Shown here: positions 31,488 through 41,146 of the stretch, in pieces
Numbering within the stretch: the first letter of the stretch is position 1
Layout: each line of letters starts with the position of its first letter
NCBI GenBank assembly: GCA_951394045.1
Contig: OX595996.1
Location: forward strand, 1,798,001 to 1,862,000
Direction of reading: 5' to 3'
DNA: 64,000 nt
Source of the DNA: Nitzschia sp. DOCU1
Lineage: Eukaryota > Bacillariophyta > Bacillariophyceae > Bacillariales > Bacillariaceae
The notes under the pieces: model-generated
Seen by the model: the letters and a program-made list of their open reading frames with translations, nothing else
Told to the model about the DNA's origin: nothing
The model's database searches: none
Translations under genes and position numbers: made by a program

Positions 31488-33341
31488 TCAATAATGGCAG
31501 TCGCCTCCATCATATCCGCACTCTTCCGTTAGATATATACCAAAGTCGCACTCTCCATTCCCAATCTTCCATGGATACGTGACGACACAATCAGGGTAGT
31601 CTTCAAGGACTCCCTTGTAGCAGGCTCCAGTAGCCTCGTTGCAGAATCCCGAAGCACACTGGTCATCCTTCGCACATGGTGCTCCGAGCTGCAAACAGTC
31701 CCCCCCATCGAAGCCACACGCCTCGCTTGCATAGTCCCCACCGTCGCATTCACCATCCCCGAGCCATTGAGGAATGCCAACACTGCAGTTGGGGTACTGT
31801 TCGGATACAAAGCCCGAGTCACAAACCTTCGTCACGTTATTGCAAATCTCCGAAGCACATTCTCGGTGCCCACGACAGGGCCTGCCAGCGTCTAGGCAGT
31901 CACCACCATCGAAACCGCACTCAACCGTTCCATATAGACGACCATCACAAGTTCCATCACCAATCCAAGATGGATTGTCCACATGACAGTCGGGATACTC
32001 TCCGTTCACGGTGTCGCAATCACCACCATCGTAGCCACATGCTTTTGTATTGTAGGCTCCGATATCACAATTTGAATCACCGATCCACGACGGGTATTCA
32101 ACAATACAACCAGGATACTCTTCAAAGAACGGGAGACAGTCGCCGCCGTCCCAAGCGCACTCCATTGTATTATAGGCACTGCCATCACACATTCCGTCCC
32201 CAATCCACGATGCATACTCCACAACGCAGTCCGGATAGATTGGGTTAAGGCAACGCCAGATGGTAGCACCACAAAGCCCAAGGAAAAAGAGCACAAACAT
32301 CACCCAGAAAGCCTTGGACCTTTGCTGTCGACCTTCTTTCGATCGTCGCAAAAGACGAACACACAACAATGCAAAGACAGTCCCAGCAAAGAACCATGTC
32401 ATCACAGCATAACCAAGCCATTGAAGATCGGGAAGCGTCATAATTATTGGAATAGCAACCAGCCAAAATAAACACAGGGAGACAGCGGAAGCTCTTTGTG
32501 CGACTCGTAAGAGTCCCATGTCATCCGGTGCAAAATCTTCCACGCTTACGGTTGGGGGGCAGCAGCAGCGCCTTGTCGGCAAGAACATTAGAACGGTTGC
32601 AATGAAGAGAAGGCAAGCCGCGGGCGTCAATCCGTTTATGAGCGGGTAGAGCAGTTGGCCTTGAGCCGGTGGCGGATTTACAAACAAGAGGACAAAACTG
32701 CTAACATTGCCAATGATAGCCAAGGCATAAAACAATACGGCGAACCATAGAACACGCTGGTACTGTTTCTTCTTGATGACCATGTCCTCGTCTTCTTGAA
32801 TGTGAACTTCTTCGGCCGTCATGCGCTCTGGAGCAAGATCGGCGTCCACAAGCGTTACAGGGTCGTTCGCGTCGTCGTCAAAAAGGGATGGGCGTCTAGG
32901 CAGTTCTTGGTGGACTTCATGATGATCTCCTCTACTGCGAGGACCACCAACTTTCACAGCTCCCGGTTTGGTTTCCTCGTCGTCGTCTTCACTAGTGCTT
33001 TCATCTAGAACATCCTGTCGGGAGAGTTTAATATCATCTGTCTTTGTCCTTCTCTTCTTGACCCCCACAACACCATGATCGTCGTGACTTCTCGTATTCT
33101 GTCTTCTTTCTTTCTGGTTTAGTACCAAGTCCTCAAAATCATCAAAGTTGCGGTTTTGGCGGTTCGTCTTCTCTGCACTAATGGTAGCGAAAGTCAACGC
33201 AAGTGCAGCGCCTTCGGCGCTTTCCTTCGTGCTGCCTCTTACCTCGTTCGATTTTGAACTGCTCATGTCGCTGGTGCTGGTGCGTCGCTTCTTTTGTTGG
33301 TTGACGAGGTGCGTTCTTTTTAAATTGTGTGCCCCCGCCAT
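31488..33341 (-). CDS. Five-TM protein with five Lin-12/Notch repeats
   Basis: A 617-aa single-exon protein. A charged N-terminal tail of about 190 residues is followed by five hydrophobic segments: about 195-220 (WFAVLFYALAIIGNVSSFVL), 232-255, 287-308, 312-334 and 347-368 (FWVMFVLFFLGLCGATIW). The C-terminal part has five LNR modules of the form C-x-V-x4-W-I-G-D-G-x-C-D-x(3-5)-Y-x-T-x-x-C-x-x-D-G-G-D-C. Two short cysteine units (RGHRECASEICNNVTKVCDS and AKDDQCASGFCNEATGACYK) follow LNRs 3 and 4. LNRs bind calcium and in Notch guard the cleavage site; here there is no Notch-like EGF array or protease site. Five TMs would put the LNRs outside the cell or in the lumen, on the side opposite to the tail. 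It is paralogous and divergent to 34100-35617. Confidence 0.85.
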   Translation of the reverse strand: MAGAHNLKRTHLVNQQKKRRTSTSDMSSSKSNEVRGSTKESAEGAALALTFATISAEKTNRQNRNFDDFEDLVLNQKERRQNTRSHDDHGVVGVKKRRTKTDDIKLSRQDVLDESTSEDDDEETKPGAVKVGGPRSRGDHHEVHQELPRRPSLFDDDANDPVTLVDADLAPERMTAEEVHIQEDEDMVIKKKQYQRVLWFAVLFYALAIIGNVSSFVLLFVNPPPAQGQLLYPLINGLTPAACLLFIATVLMFLPTRRCCCPPTVSVEDFAPDDMGLLRVAQRASAVSLCLFWLVAIPIIMTLPDLQWLGYAVMTWFFAGTVFALLCVRLLRRSKEGRQQRSKAFWVMFVLFFLGLCGATIWRCLNPIYPDCVVEYASWIGDGMCDGSAYNTMECAWDGGDCLPFFEEYPGCIVEYPSWIGDSNCDIGAYNTKACGYDGGDCDTVNGEYPDCHVDNPSWIGDGTCDGRLYGTVECGFDGGDCLDAGRPCRGHRECASEICNNVTKVCDSGFVSEQYPNCSVGIPQWLGDGECDGGDYASEACGFDGGDCLQLGAPCAKDDQCASGFCNEATGACYKGVLEDYPDCVVTYPWKIGNGECDFGIYLTEECGYDGGDCHY

Positions 33342-33433
33342 GATCCTACTTCGCAGAGGTGCTCAGGAACTCCCCTCACTGGCCCAGAATAGCTATTGGG
33401 TATGAAATCGAAAAATCTTTTTCGGAATGAAAC

Positions 33434-33972
33434 GAAATGCGAATGGGTGGCAAGAGGTGCTTCGCATTCCAAGTCGAGCAGCATGGCATAAATAACTTTT
33501 CACTATGATTCTCCACATAGGCCTTCTCTATTATGGAGACGCGACCATCAGCCCGGTGTAATTCCGAATGCGGGTGGGTGCAATGAGATGCTTCGCATTC
33601 ATGTAGGCGGGACGAACTGGTATGAAATCGAACACATGCGAATTGCCAAGCAAGAGGCGCTTCGCGTTCCTCGTCGATTTCACTATCTACCCTTCACATC
33701 GGCCTTCTCTATTGGAGACGCGATCATCGGCCCGGTGTAAGTCGAATGTGGGTAGGTGCAATGAGATGCTTCGCATTCATGTAGGGAACGGGCATGAAAT
33801 CGAAAACATCTTCTTCAATATGAAACGAAATGCGAATGGGTGCCAAGGTGCTTCGCATTCATCTTTTAGTGAGTAGGCTACTATTATTCTTATCTGTACT
33901 CTACAGAGCATCATGGCATAAATCGCAATGGATGGAATGCGAATAGGTGCCAGGGGTTCTTGCTTCGCTTTC
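33434..33972. repeat. Six hairpin-forming repeats between divergent paralogues
   Basis: Six copies of a ~35-bp unit with consensus GAATGCGAA, then a ~17-base loop containing GGTG and RGRTGC, then TTCGCATTC. Approximate arms are 33437-33443/33461-33467, 33566-33572/33594-33600, 33636-33642/33661-33667, 33744-33750/33771-33778, 33830-33836/33852-33860 and 33935-33943/33964-33972. They sit in larger imperfect repeats that also share tatgaaatcga, cttctctattggagacgcga and agcatcatggcataaa. The function is unknown; see findings. Confidence 0.88.
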
Positions 33973-34099
33973 ATCTTTTGACGGATCTGGTGAGCGGTGA
34001 ATTGCTACCAAGTTCTAGTTCAAGTGTGATATATCATGATGTAAGCGGGGTCACAAAATCTGAAGATCACATCTCGGGTTAAAGGAACGAGGAAAAGAC

Positions 34100-35617
34100 A
34101 TGATCATTTCGAAAGAGACCGATCAAACGGGCGTGGAGGAAAGAGCCCCAGGCGTTAAGCATGATCATATTGGAAGTAAGAAGAGAATTCACAAAACGGG
34201 AGGGAGAAAACCTGCCACATCGGCAAAAGAAAAAGAGAAACATCATTATTCGCCGAGTGTGTCAAAAGAGGACAACGAGGAAACCAAAACACGTCCTGTT
34301 GACGTGGCATGTTTGTCTCTACTAGACGAACCAAAAGAACATCGTATCGACCAAGAGCAGCAGCAGACTGCTGTTCCATCACCCTTTGATGTCACTTACG
34401 ACACGAATGCCCCTGAAACGCTTGTGGAAGCCGATCTTGCTCCAGAGCTCATGGCGGCCGAGGAAGTTAACGTCCAAGAAGAAGAGGACACGATCATCAA
34501 GAAGAAACAGTACCAGCGTATTCTATGGTTCGCCATGGTCTTTGAGGTCTTGGCTACGCTTGGCAATGTTAGCAGTTTTGTCCTCTTGTTTGTAAATCCG
34601 CCACCGGCTCATGGGCGGCTATACAATCCACTTGTGAATGGATTGGTGCCGGCGGCTTGCCTTCTCTTCATTGCCACCGTTCTAATGTTCGTACCGACAA
34701 GGCGCTGCTGCTGCCCCCCAACCGTAAGCGTGGAAGATTTTGCACCGGATGATATGGGACTCTTACGAAACGCACAAAGAGCCTCCGCTGCCTCCTTGTG
34801 TTTATTTGGCCTGGTTGCTATTCCGATCATTGTGGCGCTTCCTGAGCTTCAATGGCTTGGATACGCTGTGATGACATGGTTCTTTGCTGGGACTGTCTTT
34901 GCATTGTTGTGTGTTCGCCTTTTGCGACGATCGAAAGAAGGTCGACAGCAAAGGTCCAAGGCTTTCTGGGTGATGTTTGTGCTCTTTTTCCTTGGGCTAT
35001 GCGGTGCTACCATCTGGCGTTGCCTTAACCCGATCTATCCGGACTGCGTTGTGGATTATGCATCGTGGATTGGGGACGGAATGTGTGATGGTCAATGCCC
35101 ATGGTGTGGAGGGGTAAACGATGTTTATAACTCAGAGGAATGCGGTTATGATGGCGGTGATTGCATCAAATTCAATGAAACCTATCCTGGTTGCCTTGTC
35201 GATCTGCCGTTTTTTATCGGGGACGGAACTTGTGATTTCGGAGTCTACAATACAAAAGCATGTGGGTATGATGGTGGTGATTGCGACGCGGTGAACGGAG
35301 ATTATCCCGACTGTCATGTGGAAAATCCAACATGGATCGGGGACGGAAGTTGCGACGGCAGGTTGTATGGTACGGTGGAGTGTGGCTTCGATGGCGGTGA
35401 CTGCCTACAAGCTGGTGAACGCTGTCGTGGACATTTCGAATGTGCTTCGGAGGTCTGTAACGTCGACACCAAAGTCTGTGACTCGGGCTTTGTGTCCGAA
35501 CAGTACCCCAACTGCAGCGTTAGCATGTCTCATTGGATCGGTGATGGTGAATGCGACGGTGGGGACTATGCAAGCGAGGCGTGTGGCTTCGATGGGGGAG
35601 ACTGTCTGGAACATTAA
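34100..35617 (+). CDS. Five-TM protein with four Lin-12/Notch repeats
   Basis: A 505-aa single-exon paralogue of the divergent neighbour at 31488-33341. The order is the same: charged tail with the shared TLVEADLAPELMAAEEV segment, five TM segments, then LNRs. The membrane core is nearly identical to the neighbour at DNA level (about 34690-35060), whereas the N-terminal tail has diverged. There are four LNRs; the first has an insertion (GQCPWCGGVNDVYNSEEC) with two extra cysteines, and the LNR 5 of the neighbour is absent because this protein stops after LNR 4. One short cysteine unit (RGHFECASEVCNVDTKVCDS) precedes LNR 4. The high identity of the core suggests gene conversion or recent inverted duplication. 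Ligand or partner is unknown. Confidence 0.85.
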   Translation: MIISKETDQTGVEERAPGVKHDHIGSKKRIHKTGGRKPATSAKEKEKHHYSPSVSKEDNEETKTRPVDVACLSLLDEPKEHRIDQEQQQTAVPSPFDVTYDTNAPETLVEADLAPELMAAEEVNVQEEEDTIIKKKQYQRILWFAMVFEVLATLGNVSSFVLLFVNPPPAHGRLYNPLVNGLVPAACLLFIATVLMFVPTRRCCCPPTVSVEDFAPDDMGLLRNAQRASAASLCLFGLVAIPIIVALPELQWLGYAVMTWFFAGTVFALLCVRLLRRSKEGRQQRSKAFWVMFVLFFLGLCGATIWRCLNPIYPDCVVDYASWIGDGMCDGQCPWCGGVNDVYNSEECGYDGGDCIKFNETYPGCLVDLPFFIGDGTCDFGVYNTKACGYDGGDCDAVNGDYPDCHVENPTWIGDGSCDGRLYGTVECGFDGGDCLQAGERCRGHFECASEVCNVDTKVCDSGFVSEQYPNCSVSMSHWIGDGECDGGDYASEACGFDGGDCLEH

Positions 35618-37284
35618 ATCATAAATCAAACAAAGTTGATGGCTTTAATCATGTAGATACCAAACCCGTCACTTTCACCTCGAATCGAATTAACATATCT
35701 GCCTGGCAGGTTGACATAGGGCGACACAAAACCTTGATCATTGGCTTCTATTCACAACGAGAACTTCGATAGGTCGGGTTCTTCCGTTGTACATTCGAAA
35801 TGGCCCAAGTCGCAGAATATTCGGTAATAGTTGAGACCACGCCATAATGCATTTGCAATCATGTAGTAGAATCAGTCCGAGATACTTTGAGTATCGATAC
35901 CGCTTTCCATCGACATAAGACCATTCAGAGTTGGTTGGACTCTACCCATTCTGAACGATCGGCCGCGCGATAACTCCCACCACTTGTTGGCCGCTTGCTT
36001 TACTTTCTTCCTAACCCTAAACCCGGCAGTTGGCGGCAAACACAACATTCGACTGCGGCCACGGTTCCGTTTCATAGTTTCTGCCCCAAACTTCTCGCGA
36101 TGTTTGGCCATTTTTGCTCATCGTCGCCGTCGCAGCATGAACCCTTAACTTTTGTCGCCTTACTGGTACCATAGCGTAATTGTCAATCTAGTTCGAATAT
36201 CGGGAAAAGTTCACACACCCATGCCCCCAATGATCGGAACTTCAGTATAGATATTGAGCTCGCCTTGAACGGTATCGTATCGTAGCATGTTGAGGGGCAT
36301 CGGAGAGGGGTTGGCGCTATTCCTTCCACTGAGTCGAGTCTTTTGTCCACCCAAAATGCTTTTGGGCGTATCGCAAGCTAGTCGAATTGGCAGAGGCTGC
36401 TCCCCAAGTAACATCATTCGGAAGGCAAGCAACTGCATACAGCAATAAGAAGTGAAGCAATACCCAAGTGAGGACAGAGGAATGACGATGGTGGATTAAA
36501 TTTAAAGTAAAAGTTACAGGGGAGCGCTAGCTAGTGTGTGGTGCCGTTGGTGGCACGTGGAGGTCGGTAGCGCGTGGGGCCAGCGCGCGATGCAGGATTG
36601 CATCGGCGAAAGCGAGGTGGCCGACTGGGAGTTAAGATATGGGATAAGAATCATGTTGCATATCCTTCCCGATGAGAAGCGTTGTTGTCGTGTGTTCTTT
36701 GCATGAGTGCAGTGCAGTTTTTCGCATATGCCTCCTGGAATAACGATAAGTATGCCTCCCTTTCCAGTGTGTTCTAACCAATGAGAAAGAAGCAATTTGC
36801 CGGATGCCCGGCGAAACTCTGCTCAATGTAGTAAGGCACTTTATGAGGGCATCTATGCCATCAGTTGGACGACTAGTTGGATCAAGTTTCTATTTTCGGT
36901 ATTGAGCTGGGATGACTTCTGCTCGAATGAATCAGTCAATGAAGCGTCGAATAAAAAAAGCCTTAAAACGTATCAGCAAATTGCACCTTTCGCGGAGCGT
37001 GCCGTCGTGGAACCATGGGAGCGCGAACATGGCAGATTGCTTGTGTTGTAAGCACACTGCACTGTGCGGACACAACAACTTGTATCGCGGTAGTCTATTA
37101 CAGTGTTGCAAGCAGGGCAAGCAGCACCAAGATCTGGTCTACAAAAGAACGGAACCGAGGAGGGTTTATCTGTTTGTACCTTGATCCAGCTGAAGTGAGG
37201 GCGGCGAAAACGTAGCGTCCAGAGGTGATTGTTGCGCCCTTCCGATATGAGCTTTCTCCCCACTTCTGATTGAATCTGTGAATC
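35618..37284. other. Long intergenic region
   Basis: These 1.67 kb hold no gene that I can name. Two minus-strand frames are listed as possible: 35872-36111 and an exon-like stretch at about 36211-36432. The stretch near 36530-36620 is GC-rich. The last ~400 bases are the STAND ATPase gene's upstream region. Confidence 0.45.
35872..36111 (-). CDS. Possible small basic protein
   Basis: A 79-aa minus-strand ORF starting MAKHREKFGAETMKRNRGRS, basic in its first half. An in-frame stop lies 6 bases upstream of the ATG, so the start would be real if the gene is. There is no family match that I recognise. The upstream frame at 36211-36432, preceded by a good acceptor (cttcttattgctgtatgcag on the minus strand), could belong to the same transcript, but I could not make a continuous reading. 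Confidence 0.25.
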   Translation of the reverse strand: MAKHREKFGAETMKRNRGRSRMLCLPPTAGFRVRKKVKQAANKWWELSRGRSFRMGRVQPTLNGLMSMESGIDTQSISD

Positions 37285-40200
37285 ATGACAGAAATTGCCG
37301 ATGGGGAGGATTTCTACGATGAAGGTTACGAGGATGACGATCGAAGCGTCAACAACCGTGTCACGTTTCCTCGTGACAAATTCTACGGAAGGCAGAAGGA
37401 GCTTTCTACGTTGCACGGCCTGTACGCCCGACTTTGCAGCCAACGGAATGTCCCGTCGTCGGAAGAATCTCTGCTGGCCGCAGAGTCGCCAGTGGCAATT
37501 ATCTGTGGTTATTCCGGAGCGGGCAAGTCGTCGTTGGTTGCTAGATTCATAGAGGAACTGGACAGAAGAAAAAAGGAAGGAAGCGCGAAAGATTTCTTAT
37601 TTTTGACTGGCAAATTCGAGGAGATGCAGAACTCAGACCCTCTGTCTACGATTACCGACGCGTTTAATGGCCTATGTCGGTTCCTTTTGCAGGAAACGGA
37701 AAGGGAGCGACTGGGACGTATTCAAGCTGCGATCGATGATTCCTTGGGCGCAGATGCAGCAGCTCTGACGTCGGTCATTCCAGATATCAAAGGCGTATTG
37801 ACAACGGCGGAAGGATCTGCGCTCACTTCGTCCAACTCCTCAGATATGGCGTGGAATAGGTTGCAATATCTCTTCCAGAAGCTGTTGAAGTCGCTTTGCC
37901 ATGACGATTGCCCCCTCATTTTGTTCCTGGATGATATCCAGTGGGCTGATGCAGCCTCGATAAGTTTGCTTCGAGCGCTTTTGAAGGACGTGTCTCTCAA
38001 GAACTTTATGTTCATTGGCGCTGCTCGGGGCGAAGAGATGGACCAAGAGCACCCTGTCAGCAAACTACTCGCAGAAACGGAACAAGTGCCAGGGAAAGAA
38101 GTCGAGAGGATAGACCTACTCAACTTATCGATGCGGGATATTGGGCACTTCCTTTCCGACTCCCTTAACCTTTCGGCGGAGGAATGCGAACCTCTCACGG
38201 AATTCGTCTTCGGAAGGACACGGGGGAATATTTTCTTCGCGATGCAGATGGTGGAAGAGTTGGAGAGGCTCAATTTGCTATATTTTTCTGTAATCAGTTT
38301 CCGATGGGAATGGAATTTGGAAGGGGCAGACATACATGTCGGTCTTTCTGATACTTTGGACGATGCTGTTGCAGGCAAGATTCAAAATGCTCCTGAGAAG
38401 CTTCAGAGGGCCCTCGTTCTTGCCTCCTACACACGATCCGTCTTTCATGTAAACACGGTGCAGGTTTTGATGGCCGCTGATGGCAACGATCTGACAAGAG
38501 AGGAGCTGGTCAGGCTACTTGACCTTGCTGTTCTTGAAGGATTCCTCCTGAATACCATGGGCTCGTGGATGTATCGTTTTGCCCATGACAGAATACAACA
38601 AGCGGCATATTCGCTAGTTAAAGCCGGATCGTCACGGGACACTCTCCGCCTGATGATCGGAAACGAACTATTCATACTCTCAACGAAAGATGAGGGTGAG
38701 GACTGGATGCTATTTGTAGCGGCTGACCATCTCAATTCATGCTCTATTCGTGGCGGGGATCCTCTTCAGCTGGCAAGGTTGAACCTTTGTTGCGGAGAAA
38801 AGGCGAATTTGGTAGCTGCCTATGTTCCGGCGTCGGTCTACCTACGCTTAGCCATGAAATATCTTCGAAAAATCGATAACCATTGGGCTACGCAATACGA
38901 CTTGAGCCTTCGAATATTCCGTGCTCTTTGTGATGTCGAGCTTTGTATTGGGAATTTTGACTCCGGTGACGAACTTGCTAGAGAAGTGATCAGGATGGCT
39001 CAAAATCTGAATGATCGATTACCGACATTTTTGTCCCTTGCGATTGCGAAAGGAAGGCAAGACCAGCACGTCGAGGCGTACGAACTGTGTCAAAATGCTC
39101 TATTGGAAATGAAGGCAGTCCCCAAACGGCACCGCACAATGCACATCCTCAAGGACAACTATCTGATCAAGCGAAATCTGAAGAAGTACTCCGATTATGA
39201 TATCCTCTTGTTTCCCCGGCTGACAAATGAGAGGAAGAAAGCCGTTGTGCAATTCTTGGCGGAAGCCCAGCTGCGTGCCTACTACTGCGGGAACATGCTG
39301 GAGTACATGTTTTGCTGCCTGAGGAGCCTACGGATTGCCTTCAAATATGGCCTCTCCGCAGCAAGTGCGTACGCCTTTGCAGCATATGGCTTGTTTCTTG
39401 ATAGTGTATGTGGCGACCACCAAGGGGCATTGAGAATGGCACGTCTTGCTAGGCAAATACTCACCCGAGTTGAAGACGCAATGGAGACAAAGTCTCAAAA
39501 GGCGCTGACGTACACGGTTATCAGCTACTACATTGAAGCTTGGAGTTGTTCGCGGGACCACGTGCTGTCCACAGGCCATCTTGCTCATCAGGTAAATCCA
39601 CGAATGCCTTAAAGTGACTGATACATCCATCCCTCTCTAACCGATCGCTCTGTCAGGCTGGGATGGAGAGTGGCAATGTTGAAATCGGCTTCCTGAACTG
39701 GGTCATCGCTAACGTTTTTGCTTATGCAACTGGCTACCCTTTGGACCCAGTAGAAAAGTCGGGGCGTGAAATTCTTCAGCAGCTTCAGCTTTACAGAGCC
39801 AACTCCGTTTTGCCAATATTTCAACAAGTTCGTCTTCCAATAAGAGTTTTCCTCGGGAAAGAAGAGAATGGCCCTGATTGGGATGAGCTTGCAACTTTCA
39901 GCCCAGAGCAAGACAACAAGTCAGACACATATCGGTCGAGCTTCGGCTATCTTGGCCGCCTTGAAATGGCGCTGTTTTTCGGAAAACTAGACCTGGCAGA
40001 GAAAATGTCCGATGGTCTGCAAGCGTATCTCTCTCACGAGGCCTCCTACCTCATCGTAACGAAAAATATTTTCTACAGAGGATTGGTGTATTCCGGTCGT
40101 GCCCGCAAAGGGGGTGCACTGGCTGGACGATATCGCTCGAAGGCAGTGGCACTCTCGAAAGAAATGGAAAAATTAAGTCGCACAAAGGGACTCAATCCGC

Positions 40201-40812
40201 TGCACAAAAGTATGGTGATGAAGGCCGACATCCTTGCTTGCAGCTGTACAGATATGGCTAGAATTTCGCGGGCCTACGATGAGGGAATCGGAGCGGCTAT
40301 GAAATTGGGTTACGTGCAGGATGCCGCTCTCGCGTCGGAACTGGCAGGCGAGTTTTTCCTCTCGATGTTCGATCATGCTAGGGCCAGGCAATACATTTGC
40401 CAAGCACGAGATCTCTACCACGAAGTGAGTTTGAGACTTCATGAATGCTACATCCACGGCTTCCCATTTCTTACATTTTCTCTTTGCTACCATTTCTTAC
40501 AATTTCTCTTTGCTACAGTGGGGGGCGACGGCGAAGGTTGAGCATATATTGAAACGTCGACCGGTTTACGTGGACTCTTCCATGCTCGAGGAAACTGCTG
40601 TGAGCATCGGAACCCATCCTGCGTGGGTGTCTACCGATGGATCAAGAAATACAGTCGACCTGGACCTCCTTTCTGGGCCCATCCCGAAAACCGAATTGCC
40701 GGACATGCCTTCGAGTGCAGGTGACCATACCGTATCACGCGACAAGGATGAAATTTCTATTCTGACGGATCCTTCAGTTGGACACGGGAGTCAGACGTTC
40801 AATGCAAGTTGA
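37285..40812 (+). CDS. STAND-type AAA ATPase with helical repeat tail (3 exons)
   Basis: Exons are 37285-39591, 39657-40424 and 40519-40812, giving 1122 aa. Introns are 65 and 94 nt, phase 0, GTAAAT/GTGAGT to CAG. The N-terminal domain is a P-loop ATPase of the AAA_16/STAND type: FYGRQKELSTLHGLYARL is the usual lead-in, Walker A is GYSGAGKSS at about residue 74, and Walker B LILFLDDIQWAD is at about 210. Then comes a winged-helix-like segment (MYRFAHDRIQQAAYSLV), and about 500 residues of alpha-helical, TPR-like repeats as in MalT-type regulators and in multi-domain kinases. No kinase, cyclase or DNA-binding domain follows. STAND ATPases act as nucleotide-dependent signalling switches; the output of this one is unknown. 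Confidence 0.82.
40465..40516 (+). repeat. 26-bp tandem duplication in the second intron
   Basis: 40465-40490 and 40491-40516 are the same 26 bases (catttcttac, t or a, ttttctctttgctac) with one mismatch. The copy doubles the pyrimidine tract just before the acceptor AG at 40517-40518. Confidence 0.9.
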
Positions 40813-41146
40813 GACGGCTCGAAAGTCGGGAAAGCAACGATTTATTCACAATGATACCCGCAAGTCAACCGCGAGAGAATCGAAATGAATTTTAATGACG
40901 ATTTTTAGCACCCTCATCGGAATCTTCACATTATTGAAGTCAAATACCGTCCAGGCGTCTTCCCGTGGTGCTAGCGCATAGCGAGGGCTTACAATTAGCT
41001 ACGAGGTTGGCACCCCGTGTTCTTTTCGTGCGCTCGGCGGCCAACGTTTTCGTCATCGGCCCGACCCTACGCAGACCGTCCGTTACATCAACTTCGAATG
41101 CAACCTATGTAAGGAAGACCGCACAGGGAAGTATTGGTAGCAAGCT
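40813..41146. other. Convergent intergenic region
   Basis: These 334 bases contain the 3' UTRs of the STAND ATPase gene and the ABC transporter gene. No other signal was seen. Confidence 0.5.
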
